Shown here: in pieces, positions 1 through 8,859 of the stretch
How positions within the stretch are numbered: the stretch's first letter is position 1
How the letters are laid out: each line of letters opens with the position of its first letter
Assembly: GCF_016623495.1 (NCBI RefSeq)
Contig: NZ_JAEHHL010000001.1
Location: 806,001-870,000, forward strand
Direction of reading: 5' to 3'
DNA length: 64,000 nucleotides
Origin: Thermohalobaculum xanthum
Lineage (GTDB): Bacteria > Pseudomonadota > Alphaproteobacteria > Rhodobacterales > Rhodobacteraceae
Notes under the pieces: model-generated
Database searches by the model: none
What the model saw: the letters and a program-made list of their open reading frames with translations, nothing else
Told to the model about the DNA's origin: nothing
Translations under genes and position numbers: made by a program

Positions 1-780
1 GTCCGCGCCGAGATGCTGATCGCCCCCTTCAACGATGTGGCCTATCTCGAAAGCCTTGCCGCCGAGCACGGGGACGAGATCGCCGGCATCATCATCGAGC
101 CGCTTCAGCGCATCATCCCGCCCGAGCCCGGCTATCTCGAGGCCGTGCGCGCGATCTGCGACCGCTACGGCATCGTGCTGATATTCGACGAGGTGGTGAC
201 CGGTTTCCGCTTCGCCTATGGCGGCGCGCAGGAGACGTATGGCGTCACTCCCGATCTTTGCACCCTTGGCAAGATCATCGGCGGCGGCTTCCCGCTGGCC
301 GCGGTCGCGGGGCGTGCCGACGTCATGGCCCATTTCGACAAGGCCGCGGTCGGCGCCGAACGCTGGCTGATGATGCTGGGCACGCTGTCGGGCAACCCGG
401 TTGCCGCCGTGGCAGGCCTCAAGACCATGGAGATCCTGCGCCGCCCCGGCGCCTTCGACCAGCTCAGGGCCAATGGCGCGCGGCTGCAGGGCATGTTCGC
501 CCGCCACCTGTCGGATGCAGGCATCCCGCACCGGATCGTCGGGCACCCGACGCTCTTCGACATCGTCTTCACCGATCGGGACGTGCGGACCTATCGAGAC
601 GTGCTGGCAGCCGATGCCGGGATGAATGCCCGCCTCAACGCGGTGCTGCGCGAGAATGGCGTCTTCAAGTCACCTGGCAAGGTCTATCCCAGCCTTGCCC
701 TGACCGAAGAGGACTTCGCCCTGACCGAGGAGGCGATCGCCGCAGCCGCGCGCGCGCTGGGCGAGAGCGCCGGCAACTGA
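1..780 (+). CDS. Class III aminotransferase, C-terminal part (cut by the window edge)
   Basis: The reading frame is open from base 1, so this is the C-terminal 259 residues of a fold-type I PLP enzyme. Seen: the acidic cofactor motif IFDEVVTGFR, then the Schiff-base lysine in TLGKIIGGGFPLAAVAGR, and a TLSGNPVAAVAGL segment typical of the glutamate-1-semialdehyde aminomutase-like branch. The missing N-terminus would hold the rest of the substrate pocket. The family moves amino groups between amine or amino-acid substrates and keto acids, or within one molecule, in the cytoplasm. The substrate cannot be named; the next gene is convergent and gives no pathway hint. HemL itself is possible, but the late insertion and C-terminus look more like a HemL paralogue. 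Confidence 0.9.
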   Translation, partial: VRAEMLIAPFNDVAYLESLAAEHGDEIAGIIIEPLQRIIPPEPGYLEAVRAICDRYGIVLIFDEVVTGFRFAYGGAQETYGVTPDLCTLGKIIGGGFPLAAVAGRADVMAHFDKAAVGAERWLMMLGTLSGNPVAAVAGLKTMEILRRPGAFDQLRANGARLQGMFARHLSDAGIPHRIVGHPTLFDIVFTDRDVRTYRDVLAADAGMNARLNAVLRENGVFKSPGKVYPSLALTEEDFALTEEAIAAAARALGESAGN

Positions 781-814
781 GCCTGCCGGCACGCGGGTGG
801 TGGCTGGCGGGGGC

Positions 815-1564
815 TCAGATCGTGCGCCCGCCATCGACCTCGAGCACGACGCCGGTCAGGAACTCGGCCTCGTCCGATGCAAGGAAGAGGGCCGCATTGG
901 CCATGTCCTCGGGCTCGCAGAGCCTGCCGAGCGGAATGGTTGCCAGGAACTTCTCGCGGTTCTGGGGCGTGTCCGGCATGCCCATGAAGGTTTCGAGCAG
1001 GCCGGTGACGCCCATCACCGGCGCGAGCGCACAGACGCGCACCTTGTCGGGCGCAAGCTCGACCGCCAGCGACCTGGTCATCAGGTTCACCGCGCCCTTG
1101 GACGAGTTGTACCACGTCAGTCCCGGGCGCGGCCGGATGCCGGCGGTCGAGCCGACATTCAACATCACGCCGCCGCCGATCTGGCGCCAGTGCGGCAGCG
1201 CCGTATGGGTCATGTGGAAGATCGAGTCGACATTGATCGCATAGACCTTTCGGAAGGTCTGGTAGTCGACGTCGAGGAGCGGCTGGTTGGGATGGCTCCA
1301 TCCCGCGTTGTTCACGACCACGTCAACCTTGCCAAAGGCTTGCACGGTATCGTTGAAGCAGGATGCGACCTGCGCACCGTCGGCCACGTCGCAGGCAACA
1401 GCGATCGCCGCGTCGCCGATCTCGGCTGCGACCGCACGCGCCCCCTCGGCGTTGAGATCGACGACCGCGACCTGCGCACCCTCCCGCGCGAAACGCCGGG
1501 CGATGGCCCGCCCGAAACCCGAGGCCGCGCCGGTCACCAGGGCCGTCTTGCCTTGCAGTCTCAT
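815..1564 (-). CDS. SDR family NAD(P)-dependent oxidoreductase
   Basis: A 249-residue classical short-chain dehydrogenase. Seen: N-terminal cofactor motif TGAASGFGRAIA (TGxxxGxG), NNAG in the central sheet, a catalytic Ser in VGSTAGI, the YNSSK active-site pair (YxxxK), and a C-terminal LTGVVLEVDGG typical of the FabG-like branch. The start at 1564 is preceded by a good ribosome site (GGAG). The longer frame upstream runs antisense to, and into, the neighbouring GNAT gene, so it was not used. It lies 38 bases downstream of the GNAT gene on the same strand and may be co-transcribed. Family role: NAD(P)-linked oxidation or reduction of a secondary alcohol or ketone. Substrate unknown. Confidence 0.92.
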   Translation of the reverse strand: MRLQGKTALVTGAASGFGRAIARRFAREGAQVAVVDLNAEGARAVAAEIGDAAIAVACDVADGAQVASCFNDTVQAFGKVDVVVNNAGWSHPNQPLLDVDYQTFRKVYAINVDSIFHMTHTALPHWRQIGGGVMLNVGSTAGIRPRPGLTWYNSSKGAVNLMTRSLAVELAPDKVRVCALAPVMGVTGLLETFMGMPDTPQNREKFLATIPLGRLCEPEDMANAALFLASDEAEFLTGVVLEVDGGRTI

Positions 1565-1602
1565 CGCCTTCTCCGTGATTTCGCTTGCCGTGGCCCGCGC
1601 CG

Positions 1603-2439
1603 TCACCCGAGCTCGAGCGTCGCGACGGCGCGCAGATGCCGCCCCGTCGCGGGCGCCGGCCCCTTGTACATCCGTGCCGTCGAGAACGGCACCTCGAGCC
1701 CGAGTTCGCGGCAATAGTCGCCGAGCGCCTCGTTGCCCGAGGGCACGTCCACCATGACAGGCGCGCCTTCGGTCAGCGCGGCCACGGCATGGAGCAGGTC
1801 GAACGCGTCCTCCGGGTTCTCCGCGACCAGCGGGCCGACCTTGAAGCCGTCGCGGCATTCGCGAAGGGTCGCAAAGCCCCGAGGTCCCTCGCCGCGGTCG
1901 AGCACGAGCGTCTTGCGCGCCGCGGTGTCGGCAAGCCAGCCGGTGAAAAAGCGCTCCTTCTCCACCCCGCTGGCCGCCGCCTCGAGCGCGGCGAGCGCCG
2001 GAAGTTCGGAGCTTTGGGCTGGCCTGACCGCGGGATGCGGTCGCCCCTCGATCACCCCGGCATAGCGCAGCGTCTCGCCCGCCCGCACGAAGCCCGAGCG
2101 CTCGTAGTTCTCCTGCTGGTCCGGGACGCCGTCGAGCCCGACGGTGCGCGTACCCGCATGGTCCAGCGCGTGGTTCCAGAGCGCGAAGCCGATCCCCTGC
2201 CCCCGGAACTCGGGATGGCAGATATAAAGGCCAAGGAACGCGAAACCGGGCGTGTGATTGACGACCGAGATCGCGGCGGCGATGCGTCCGTCCACCTCGG
2301 CGACGAAGAAGCCCTCGGGGTCCGTCTCATAGAACGGAACGACATCGTCGAGACCCGGGTTCCAGCCCTCGGCCGCCGCCCAGTCGACGACGGTGGCGAG
2401 CTCGTCCCGGGACATCTGGCGCAGGATCGGCTGGGTCAT
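1603..2439 (-). CDS. GNAT family N-acetyltransferase, two-domain
   Basis: A 278-residue protein. The first half is a GNAT fold with the acetyl-CoA loop region around GLYICHPEFRGQGIGFALW (the R/Q-x-x-G-x-G signature is RGQGIG). The second half is a degenerate GNAT-like domain, as in proteins of the YitH/HolE type. This layout usually acetylates small molecules or amino groups in the cytoplasm; the substrate is unknown. The promoter side faces ppsA, which runs the other way. SDR lies just downstream on the same strand. No transmembrane segment or signal peptide is visible. Confidence 0.88.
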   Translation of the reverse strand: MTQPILRQMSRDELATVVDWAAAEGWNPGLDDVVPFYETDPEGFFVAEVDGRIAAAISVVNHTPGFAFLGLYICHPEFRGQGIGFALWNHALDHAGTRTVGLDGVPDQQENYERSGFVRAGETLRYAGVIEGRPHPAVRPAQSSELPALAALEAAASGVEKERFFTGWLADTAARKTLVLDRGEGPRGFATLRECRDGFKVGPLVAENPEDAFDLLHAVAALTEGAPVMVDVPSGNEALGDYCRELGLEVPFSTARMYKGPAPATGRHLRAVATLELG

Positions 2440-2616
2440 CCCCGGAGGCTAGGCGCACCAACCGCCGTGCTCAATGCCATTCTTGCGCTTGCGCATCCGC
2501 GGACACCCCGGGTCCGCGTGGGACGCCGCGCCGATCGTTGACGGAGGTCAATGCAAGCGCAGCTGCTCTCGGCCCAGCATGTCCGGATCGCCGCCCCCCT
2601 GTCCCGGAGACCGCCA

Positions 2617-5010
2617 ATGCCGAGCACCGCCGCAAACGTGATCTGGTTCGAGGACCTCGGGCGCGGCGATGTCGGCCGCGTCGGCGGGAAGAACGCCTCG
2701 CTGGGCGAGATGATCGCCAGGCTCGGACAGGCGGGCGTGCGCGTGCCGCCGGGCTTCGCAACGACGGCGGACGCGTTCCGGGCCTTCCTCGCGGCCCACG
2801 GGCTGGGCACGCGGATCGCCGGGACGCTGGCCGCCTTCGACGCCGGCAAGCTCTCGCTCGACGAGACCGGAAGGACAGTTCGCAAGATGATCGTCGCGGC
2901 CGACTGGCCCGAGGATCTGCGCCAAGCGATCGTCGAGAACTACGCCAAGCTGGCGGCGCGCGCGGGCGTGGCCGACCTGCCCGTCGCCGTGCGCTCGAGC
3001 GCCACAGCCGAGGACCTGCCGGATGCGAGCTTCGCCGGCCAGCAGGAAAGCTTTCTGAACATCCGCGGCAAGGACGCGCTTCTTGCCGCCTGCAAGCGCT
3101 GCTTCGCCTCGCTCTACACCGACCGCGCGATCACCTATCGCAACCTCAAGGGCTTCGAGCATGGGAAGGTCGCCCTCTCGGTCGGTATCCAGCAGATGGT
3201 GCGCTCGGACATTGGCGGCGCCGGGGTCATGTTCACGATCGACACCGAGTCGGGCTTCGACAAGGTCGTGCTGATCAACGCGGCATGGGGCCTCGGCGAG
3301 AACGTCGTCCAGGGCGCGGTCGATCCCGACGAGTACCAGGTGTTCAAGCCCGCCCTCGCCGATGGCGCGGGCGACCCGATCCTCGCGAAGATGCTGGGCG
3401 CAAAGGAGAGCAAGATAATCTACGCCACGCGGGGCGAGGCGGTCACGCGCGACGTGCCGACCTCGCGCGCCGAGCGGCGGCGCTTCGTCCTCGGCGACGC
3501 CGAGATCGTCGAGCTTGCCCGCTGCGGGATGACGATCGAGCGCCATTACGGCCAGCCGATGGATATCGAGTGGGCGAAGGACGGCGAGACGGGCGAGATC
3601 TTCATCGTGCAGGCGAGGCCCGAGACCGTGCAGTCGCGCGCGGTGCAGGGCACGCTCAGGTCGTACCGGATCACCTCGAAGGGCGCGCGGCTGCTCGATG
3701 GCCTGAGCATTGGCGACGCGGTGGTGTCGGGGCATGTCTGCCTGATCGAGCGGGCCGCCGACATCGGCCGGTTCGTGGACGGCTCGGTGCTGGTGACATC
3801 GACGACCGACCCCGACTGGGTGCCGGTGATGAAGCGCGCCAGGGCGCTGGTCACCGATCACGGCGGGCGCACCTCGCACGCCGCCATCGTCAGCCGCGAA
3901 CTGGGCCTGCCCGCGATCGTGGGTACGGGGCACGCCACCGAGATCCTGCATGACGAGCAGGAGGTCACGGTGTCCTGCGCCGAGGGCGAGCAGGGCTTCG
4001 TCTACGAGGGCACAGCCGAGGTCGAGGTCACTGAGACCACGCTGGCCGAGCTGCCGCAGACCCGGACGAAGGTCATGGTCAACCTCGCGAACCCCGCGGC
4101 GGCGTTCCGGTGGTGGCGCTTGCCGGCCGACGGGGTGGGCCTCGCGCGGATGGAGTTCGTGGTGAGCAACGCCGTGAAGGTCCACCCCATGGCGCTGGTC
4201 CGCTTCGACGAGCTGACCGACGGGGCCGCACGGAACGAGATCGCGGCGCTCACCGCGGGACATGCCAATCGGGCCGACTATTTCGTCGAGACGCTGGCGC
4301 GCGGGCTTTCACGGATCGCCTCGGTCTATCACCCACAACCCGTGATCATCCGCATGAGCGACTTCAAGACCAACGAGTATGCGAACCTGCTGGGCGGGCG
4401 CCAGTTCGAGCCGGACGAGGAGAACCCGATGATCGGGTTCCGAGGTGCGTCGCGCTACTACTCGGACGCCTATCGCGACGGCTTCGCGCTCGAGTGCCAG
4501 GCGATCCGGCACCTGCGCGAGGCGATGGGATTTCGCAACGTGGTGGCGATGATCCCGTTCTGCCGCACGCCCGGGGAGGCCGAGCAGGTGCTCGCGGTAA
4601 TGGCCGAGAACGGGCTGAAGCGCGGTGCCGAGGGGCTCGAGATCTACGTGATGTGCGAGATCCCCTCGAACGTCATCCTGGCCGACGAGTTTGCCCGGCA
4701 TTTCGACGGGTTCTCCATCGGTTCGAACGACCTCACGCAGCTGACGCTAGGGGTCGACCGCGACTCGGAGCGGCTCGCGAGCCTCTTCGACGAGCGCGAC
4801 CCGGCGGTACAATGGATGATCCGCACGGTGATCGAGCGGGCGCATGAGGCGGGCGTGAAGGTGGGCTTCTGCGGACAGGCGCCGAGCAACGACCCCGGCT
4901 TCGCGCGGCTGCTGGTCGAGCACGGGATCGACTCGATCTCGGTCACGCCGGACAGCTTCCTGGCGGTGAAGCAGCATGTCGCGGCAGCGGAGCGCGAGTT
5001 GGGACGGTAG
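2617..5010 (+). CDS. ppsA: Phosphoenolpyruvate synthase
   Basis: About 797 residues, close to the roughly 790 of E. coli PpsA. It converts pyruvate + ATP + water to PEP + AMP + phosphate, a gluconeogenic step. Domains in order: ATP-grasp-like pyruvate-phosphate dikinase N-domain (RVGGKNASLGEM near the start; AVRSSATAEDLPDASFAGQQ), the mobile phosphohistidine domain (DHGGRTSHAAIVSRELG, with His the phospho-carrier), and the PEP/pyruvate TIM barrel ending with GFCGQAPSN, whose Cys is the usual proton donor. The ATG at 2617 is chosen because GGAGA sits about 8 bases upstream and the length matches the family. The upstream in-frame ATG at 2551 has no comparable ribosome site. It is monocistronic between opposed genes. 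No PpsR kinase/phosphatase gene is visible nearby. Confidence 0.95.
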   Translation: MPSTAANVIWFEDLGRGDVGRVGGKNASLGEMIARLGQAGVRVPPGFATTADAFRAFLAAHGLGTRIAGTLAAFDAGKLSLDETGRTVRKMIVAADWPEDLRQAIVENYAKLAARAGVADLPVAVRSSATAEDLPDASFAGQQESFLNIRGKDALLAACKRCFASLYTDRAITYRNLKGFEHGKVALSVGIQQMVRSDIGGAGVMFTIDTESGFDKVVLINAAWGLGENVVQGAVDPDEYQVFKPALADGAGDPILAKMLGAKESKIIYATRGEAVTRDVPTSRAERRRFVLGDAEIVELARCGMTIERHYGQPMDIEWAKDGETGEIFIVQARPETVQSRAVQGTLRSYRITSKGARLLDGLSIGDAVVSGHVCLIERAADIGRFVDGSVLVTSTTDPDWVPVMKRARALVTDHGGRTSHAAIVSRELGLPAIVGTGHATEILHDEQEVTVSCAEGEQGFVYEGTAEVEVTETTLAELPQTRTKVMVNLANPAAAFRWWRLPADGVGLARMEFVVSNAVKVHPMALVRFDELTDGAARNEIAALTAGHANRADYFVETLARGLSRIASVYHPQPVIIRMSDFKTNEYANLLGGRQFEPDEENPMIGFRGASRYYSDAYRDGFALECQAIRHLREAMGFRNVVAMIPFCRTPGEAEQVLAVMAENGLKRGAEGLEIYVMCEIPSNVILADEFARHFDGFSIGSNDLTQLTLGVDRDSERLASLFDERDPAVQWMIRTVIERAHEAGVKVGFCGQAPSNDPGFARLLVEHGIDSISVTPDSFLAVKQHVAAAERELGR

Positions 5011-5179
5011 GCAGGGAGCGCCGGCACGACGGAAGATCATGCCGCCGGGGTGGCTTTCACGCGTGAAATCGATATTATTATCTTGAAATTTATCGATTTT
5101 TCTATTCATCCCGCGATCTCGGGCATGCGATCGGCAAGGACCCTGCCCCGCGAAGCGCGATCCGCCGCCCGGCGGGCCG

Positions 5180-6487
5180 TCAGAGCAGCGGCGCCGTCAG
5201 GCGGGCGAGGGGCGCGCCATATTTCTTGAGCAGGCTGGGCTGGTCGTTCAGGCGCGTCTCGTAGAGGTGGCTCTGCGCGAAGTCGGCCTCGAGCATCCCA
5301 ACGACCTCGCCGACGAACTCGCGATCGAAGACGATGGCGGTGGCCTCGAAGTTCAGCCGGCATGATCGGTTGTCGAGGTTCACGGTTCCGACCGAGGCGA
5401 AGCGGTCGTCCACCACCACGACCTTCTGGTGCATGAAGCCGTCGGCATACCGCCAGATGCGCACGCCGGCGTCGCGCACCTCGTCGAAATAGGCGAAGGC
5501 GGCAAGCCAGACGAACAGGTGGTCGCGCTTGTCCGCGACAAGGATCCGGACATCGACCCCGCGCAGCGCGGCAAGTTGCATCGTGCGCAGAATGTCGGTG
5601 TCGGGCACGAAATAAGGCGAGGCGATCCAGACCCGTTCGGTCGCGGCGTTGATCACGTTGCAGAAATAGAGGCTGCCGGTCTCGAGGACATCGGCAGGCC
5701 CCGTTGCAAGGATCAGCGCGTCGCGGTCGTCGGTCTGGCGCGCGGGGTTCCAGTTGAGTTCGAGACGCTCCTCGGTCGCCCAGTGCCAGTCCTCGGCGAA
5801 GATCAGCTGGAGCTGCGCTACCACCGGCCCCGCGAGGCGCAGATGGGTGTCGCGCCAGCGTCCGAAGCGGCGGTCGCGGCCCATGTACTCGTCCCCGACA
5901 TTGAGCCCGCCGACAAAGCCGACCTCGCCGTCGATCACGACGATCTTGCGATGGTTGCGGAAATTGATCTGGAGGCGGCTGTGGGGCTGGTGGATCGAGT
6001 GGAAGTTCTCGATGTGCGCGCCGGCCTCGCGCAGTTCGCGGATGTAGTCTTCGCCAAGGCCGTGGCTGCCGATCGAGTCGTAGAGCACCCTGACCCGGCA
6101 GCCGGCGCGCGCCCTCTCGACCAGGGCGTTCTTGAGGTCCTGGCCGATCGCGTCGTCGCGCAGGATGTAGAACTGGATGAGCACGTAGGAGCGGGCGTTT
6201 CCGATCGCCTCGAGGATCGCGCCGAAGGTCGCGTCCCCGTCGACCAGAAGCCGCGTCGCATTGCCCGATACCACAGTCATCTCGGCGAGGTTCTCGAAGG
6301 CCTTCACGCCGCCGCCGCCCGCGTCGGCGTCGTCCGACACGCGGGCGCGATGCTCGCGGCCGAAATCCTTGATCGCCCGGATGACCCGGTGCGACGAGCG
6401 CCGGGCCGTCACGTAGCCGGGAAACCGCGAGTGGCCGAGAAACAGGTAGACGGGGAGCGCGATGAACGGCGCGGAGAACAGGAACAC
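5180..6487 (-). CDS. Cardiolipin synthase-type phospholipase D family protein
   Basis: Two PLD catalytic motifs are visible: HRKIVVID (followed by GEVGFVGGLN) and HQKVVVVD (followed by an SVGTVNLDNRS segment), the HxKx4D pairs that exchange phosphatidyl groups between phospholipids. From the listed GTG start the protein has 435 residues and one N-terminal membrane segment. The same frame stays open and hydrophobic for about 38 more codons upstream, encoding another membrane helix and an R..P-x-G-A-x-x-W stretch normal for Cls proteins. That stretch has no ATG, GTG or TTG. An ATC codon at 6601-6599, just after GGGGAGG and overlapping the stop of the upstream gene, is the best candidate for the true start. 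It probably forms a translationally coupled pair with the EEP-family gene upstream. Likely inner-membrane cardiolipin or related lipid synthesis. Confidence 0.9.
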   Translation of the reverse strand: MFLFSAPFIALPVYLFLGHSRFPGYVTARRSSHRVIRAIKDFGREHRARVSDDADAGGGGVKAFENLAEMTVVSGNATRLLVDGDATFGAILEAIGNARSYVLIQFYILRDDAIGQDLKNALVERARAGCRVRVLYDSIGSHGLGEDYIRELREAGAHIENFHSIHQPHSRLQINFRNHRKIVVIDGEVGFVGGLNVGDEYMGRDRRFGRWRDTHLRLAGPVVAQLQLIFAEDWHWATEERLELNWNPARQTDDRDALILATGPADVLETGSLYFCNVINAATERVWIASPYFVPDTDILRTMQLAALRGVDVRILVADKRDHLFVWLAAFAYFDEVRDAGVRIWRYADGFMHQKVVVVDDRFASVGTVNLDNRSCRLNFEATAIVFDREFVGEVVGMLEADFAQSHLYETRLNDQPSLLKKYGAPLARLTAPLL

Positions 6488-6588
6488 GACCCAGCCGACA
6501 GCTCCTTGGGGCGTGCGTGCCGTGCGGGTCGCTCGGATCGCGGCGGCGATGGTCGCGGCCTGGACCGCGATGACGGCGACGGTGATGA

Positions 6589-7344
6589 TCAGGTGTTCGA
6601 TGACGCGCCCTCCCCTGCCTCGGCGGACCGGGCCACAGCCGTCGCCGCGTCGGCAAGGCTGACCTCGGCATACAAGGGCAGATGATCAGACGCCCGTCGA
6701 GCCGTGATCGAGCGATGGACGCGCACGGCCCCCAGGCTGACGCCGGGCCCGACGAAGATGCGGTCGAGCGGCGCGACCGGGACCGAGGTGTGAAACGACG
6801 CGAGCGGGCGCGACGGCTGGAACGCCTTGCACATCTCGGCCCCCGCGGCGCCGAGCGGGGTCCATTCGTTGACGTCGCCGAGCACGATGGTCGGCAGCGG
6901 ATCGCGGGCGTCTTCGAGCGCCCGCACCAGCGCCCTTGCCTGGCGCGCGCGGTCGGTGGCGCGCAGGCCCAGATGGACACCGGCGACGCGCAGCATGGCC
7001 CCGTCGATCGAGAGATCCGCGATCAGCGCACCGCGCGGTTCGAGCGAGGGAAGGTCGAGCGGCGTGACGCGATGGATCACGGCGTCCTCGCGCACCAGGA
7101 TGGCGTTGCCGTGATGGCCTGAACTGCGCGTGCCGTCACCAAGGGTCACCGCCTTGAGGCCCGTGCGCTGGATCAGAAGGTCCATCGGGAGTGTGGCGGG
7201 GCGCCCCCCGAACCGGCGGTCGGCCTCCTGCAGCGCCACCACGTCGGCGCGCAACTCGCCGATCACCGACAGGATGCGCTCGGGCCGGCGCACCCAGTCG
7301 AGGCCGACGCATTTACGGATATTGTAGGTTGCCACACGCAACAC
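6589..7344 (-). CDS. Endonuclease/exonuclease/phosphatase family protein
   Basis: A 251-residue EEP-fold phosphohydrolase. Seen: N-terminal ATYNIRKCVGLD (metal-binding Asn), VALQEADRRFGG (metal Glu), HLGLRATDRARQ (catalytic His region), LGDVNEW (the usual GDxN) and a C-terminal ARRASDHLPLYAEV (catalytic SDH). The family cleaves phosphoester bonds in nucleic acids, inositol phosphates or sphingomyelin. Pairing with a PLD-type cardiolipin synthase gene immediately downstream, with their coding frames touching, is common in bacteria and suggests a lipid-related role. No signal peptide is obvious, so it may act in the cytoplasm. The exact substrate is unknown. Confidence 0.9.
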   Translation of the reverse strand: MLRVATYNIRKCVGLDWVRRPERILSVIGELRADVVALQEADRRFGGRPATLPMDLLIQRTGLKAVTLGDGTRSSGHHGNAILVREDAVIHRVTPLDLPSLEPRGALIADLSIDGAMLRVAGVHLGLRATDRARQARALVRALEDARDPLPTIVLGDVNEWTPLGAAGAEMCKAFQPSRPLASFHTSVPVAPLDRIFVGPGVSLGAVRVHRSITARRASDHLPLYAEVSLADAATAVARSAEAGEGASSNT

Positions 7345-7678
7345 GGGTGATCTCGCCTCCGGGAAGATTGTCTTCCAAGCTCATGGTCCGGCGCGACAAA
7401 GCCCGGCCCTACACGCCCATTCCACCGCGTCGAAGGCGGCGGCGCAAGCCATTGGAGTCAATCGGACCCGTCAGGCGTCGGTGGCTGGCAGATGGTGCGC
7501 CGGCCGGGACATGCGCAGCTTCGGTCGGCGCGGGGATGCAGGCTCAATCTGGTGACGCCGGCGCGCGCAGGCAAGAACACGCGGCGCGAAGGCATTGCCG
7601 CAAGCCGCGAACAGACGACCTCCCCCGGCACGCGCTGGGGCGCGGCGAGGGCAATTCATTCCCTAGTGCACCACCTTA
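7345..7678. other. Intergenic region, no gene seen
   Basis: About 330 bases between two minus-strand genes. Short open frames on both strands lack ribosome sites and recognisable composition. I see no convincing promoter, hairpin terminator or RNA gene. Confidence 0.5.
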
Positions 7679-8656
7679 TCAAATAAATCCAAGCATCTGC
7701 ATCAGCTGACCAATCTGCTTCTCTTGAACCAGAAGGAACGCCTTGAAGTCGTCGCCGGTCTTGAACAGTTCGACCCAGCCATAACGGCTTCGGATCGCCT
7801 CCCACTCCGGCGTGCCGAGCATCCGCTCGAGCGCGGACACATAGGCGTCACGCCGGTCGGCGGGCAGGCCGGGCGCGGCGAAGAACCCCCGCCAGTTGAT
7901 GAAGACCGCGTTGGCGCCGGCCTCGGCGCAGGTCGGGTGGTCGGGGTGATCGGGCAGCCGCGCCGGCGCGGTGACGCAGAGCAAGTTCACCTTGCCCGCG
8001 AGCGTCATCGCGGCGGCCTCGGAGAAGCCCGTCGAGAGGACGTCGACCTCGTTCCCGAGGAGGCCCGTCATCGCCTCGCCACCCGCATCGTAGGGCACGT
8101 AGCGCAGCTTGGTGGCATCGGAGCCGGCCTCGCGCAGGATCAGCGCGGCGACGAGGTGGTCCATGCCGCCTGCGACCGACCCGCCACCCATTGCAAGCGT
8201 CTGGGGGTCCGCGTCATAGGCGGCCTTGAAATCCGCGAAGCTCATGATCGGGCTGCCGGCACGCGTGACCAGCGCGGCATAGTCGCCGATGATGCTGGCG
8301 ACCGGCGTGAGGTCGCGGAAATCGTGAGGGAAGACGCCCTGCAGCGACCGGATGACGATGGGCGTCGAGTTCACCATCAGGATGTCGTCCCCGCCGGGGC
8401 CGGTCTCGACCAGGTGGGCGATCGCCTTGCCGCCGCCGCGGCCGGAAAGGTTTTCGTAGCTGGCCGAGCCGACGATGCCGGCGCTGGTCAGCGCCTCGCC
8501 CACCGCGCGCGCGGTGGTGTCCCACCCGCCCCCGTTGCCGCCGGGGATCAGGAAGTGAAGCCGGTCGAGATCCGCCGCGGCCGCTGCACCGGCAAAGGCG
8601 GTGATGATGATGGCGATGGCCCCTAATGCGCCGGGGAAGGCAGTCTTGAAACTCAT
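7679..8656 (-). CDS. Tripartite tricarboxylate transporter substrate-binding protein (TctC/Bug family)
   Basis: A 325-residue periplasmic binding protein: a signal peptide ending near AGAAAAADL, then the family core with HFLIPGGNGGGWDTTARAVG, ENLSGRGGGKAIAHL, and a C-terminal NWRGFFAAPGLPADRR typical of TctC. Such proteins capture organic acids (tricarboxylates and other carboxylates) for a TctAB membrane pair. No tctA or tctB gene is in this window, so it is an orphan here, as is frequent for Bug proteins. SD-like GAAGG precedes the ATG. Ligand unknown. Confidence 0.92.
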   Translation of the reverse strand: MSFKTAFPGALGAIAIIITAFAGAAAAADLDRLHFLIPGGNGGGWDTTARAVGEALTSAGIVGSASYENLSGRGGGKAIAHLVETGPGGDDILMVNSTPIVIRSLQGVFPHDFRDLTPVASIIGDYAALVTRAGSPIMSFADFKAAYDADPQTLAMGGGSVAGGMDHLVAALILREAGSDATKLRYVPYDAGGEAMTGLLGNEVDVLSTGFSEAAAMTLAGKVNLLCVTAPARLPDHPDHPTCAEAGANAVFINWRGFFAAPGLPADRRDAYVSALERMLGTPEWEAIRSRYGWVELFKTGDDFKAFLLVQEKQIGQLMQMLGFI

Positions 8657-8859
8657 GGCGCGCCTTCAAATCTGCGCGGCCGGTACTGGAAAAAGCGCTG
8701 CCGAGCGGGCGAACGCCCTCAACCAGCCGCCTGAGACTGCCCAGACTGCGGCAAGCGGCGCCTCACGGCAATCCCTCAGAAATCTCGGTGCGTGATGGGG
8801 AAAGGGTTTTCGCGGCGGATCGGGCGGCCGCCGCTGGGGCGTGGTCGGGATCCCCGCCC

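Noticed and set aside
2548-4263. 571-residue antisense open frame in ppsA
   Set aside because: Expected shadow of GC-rich coding sequence; ppsA on the plus strand has clear family motifs.
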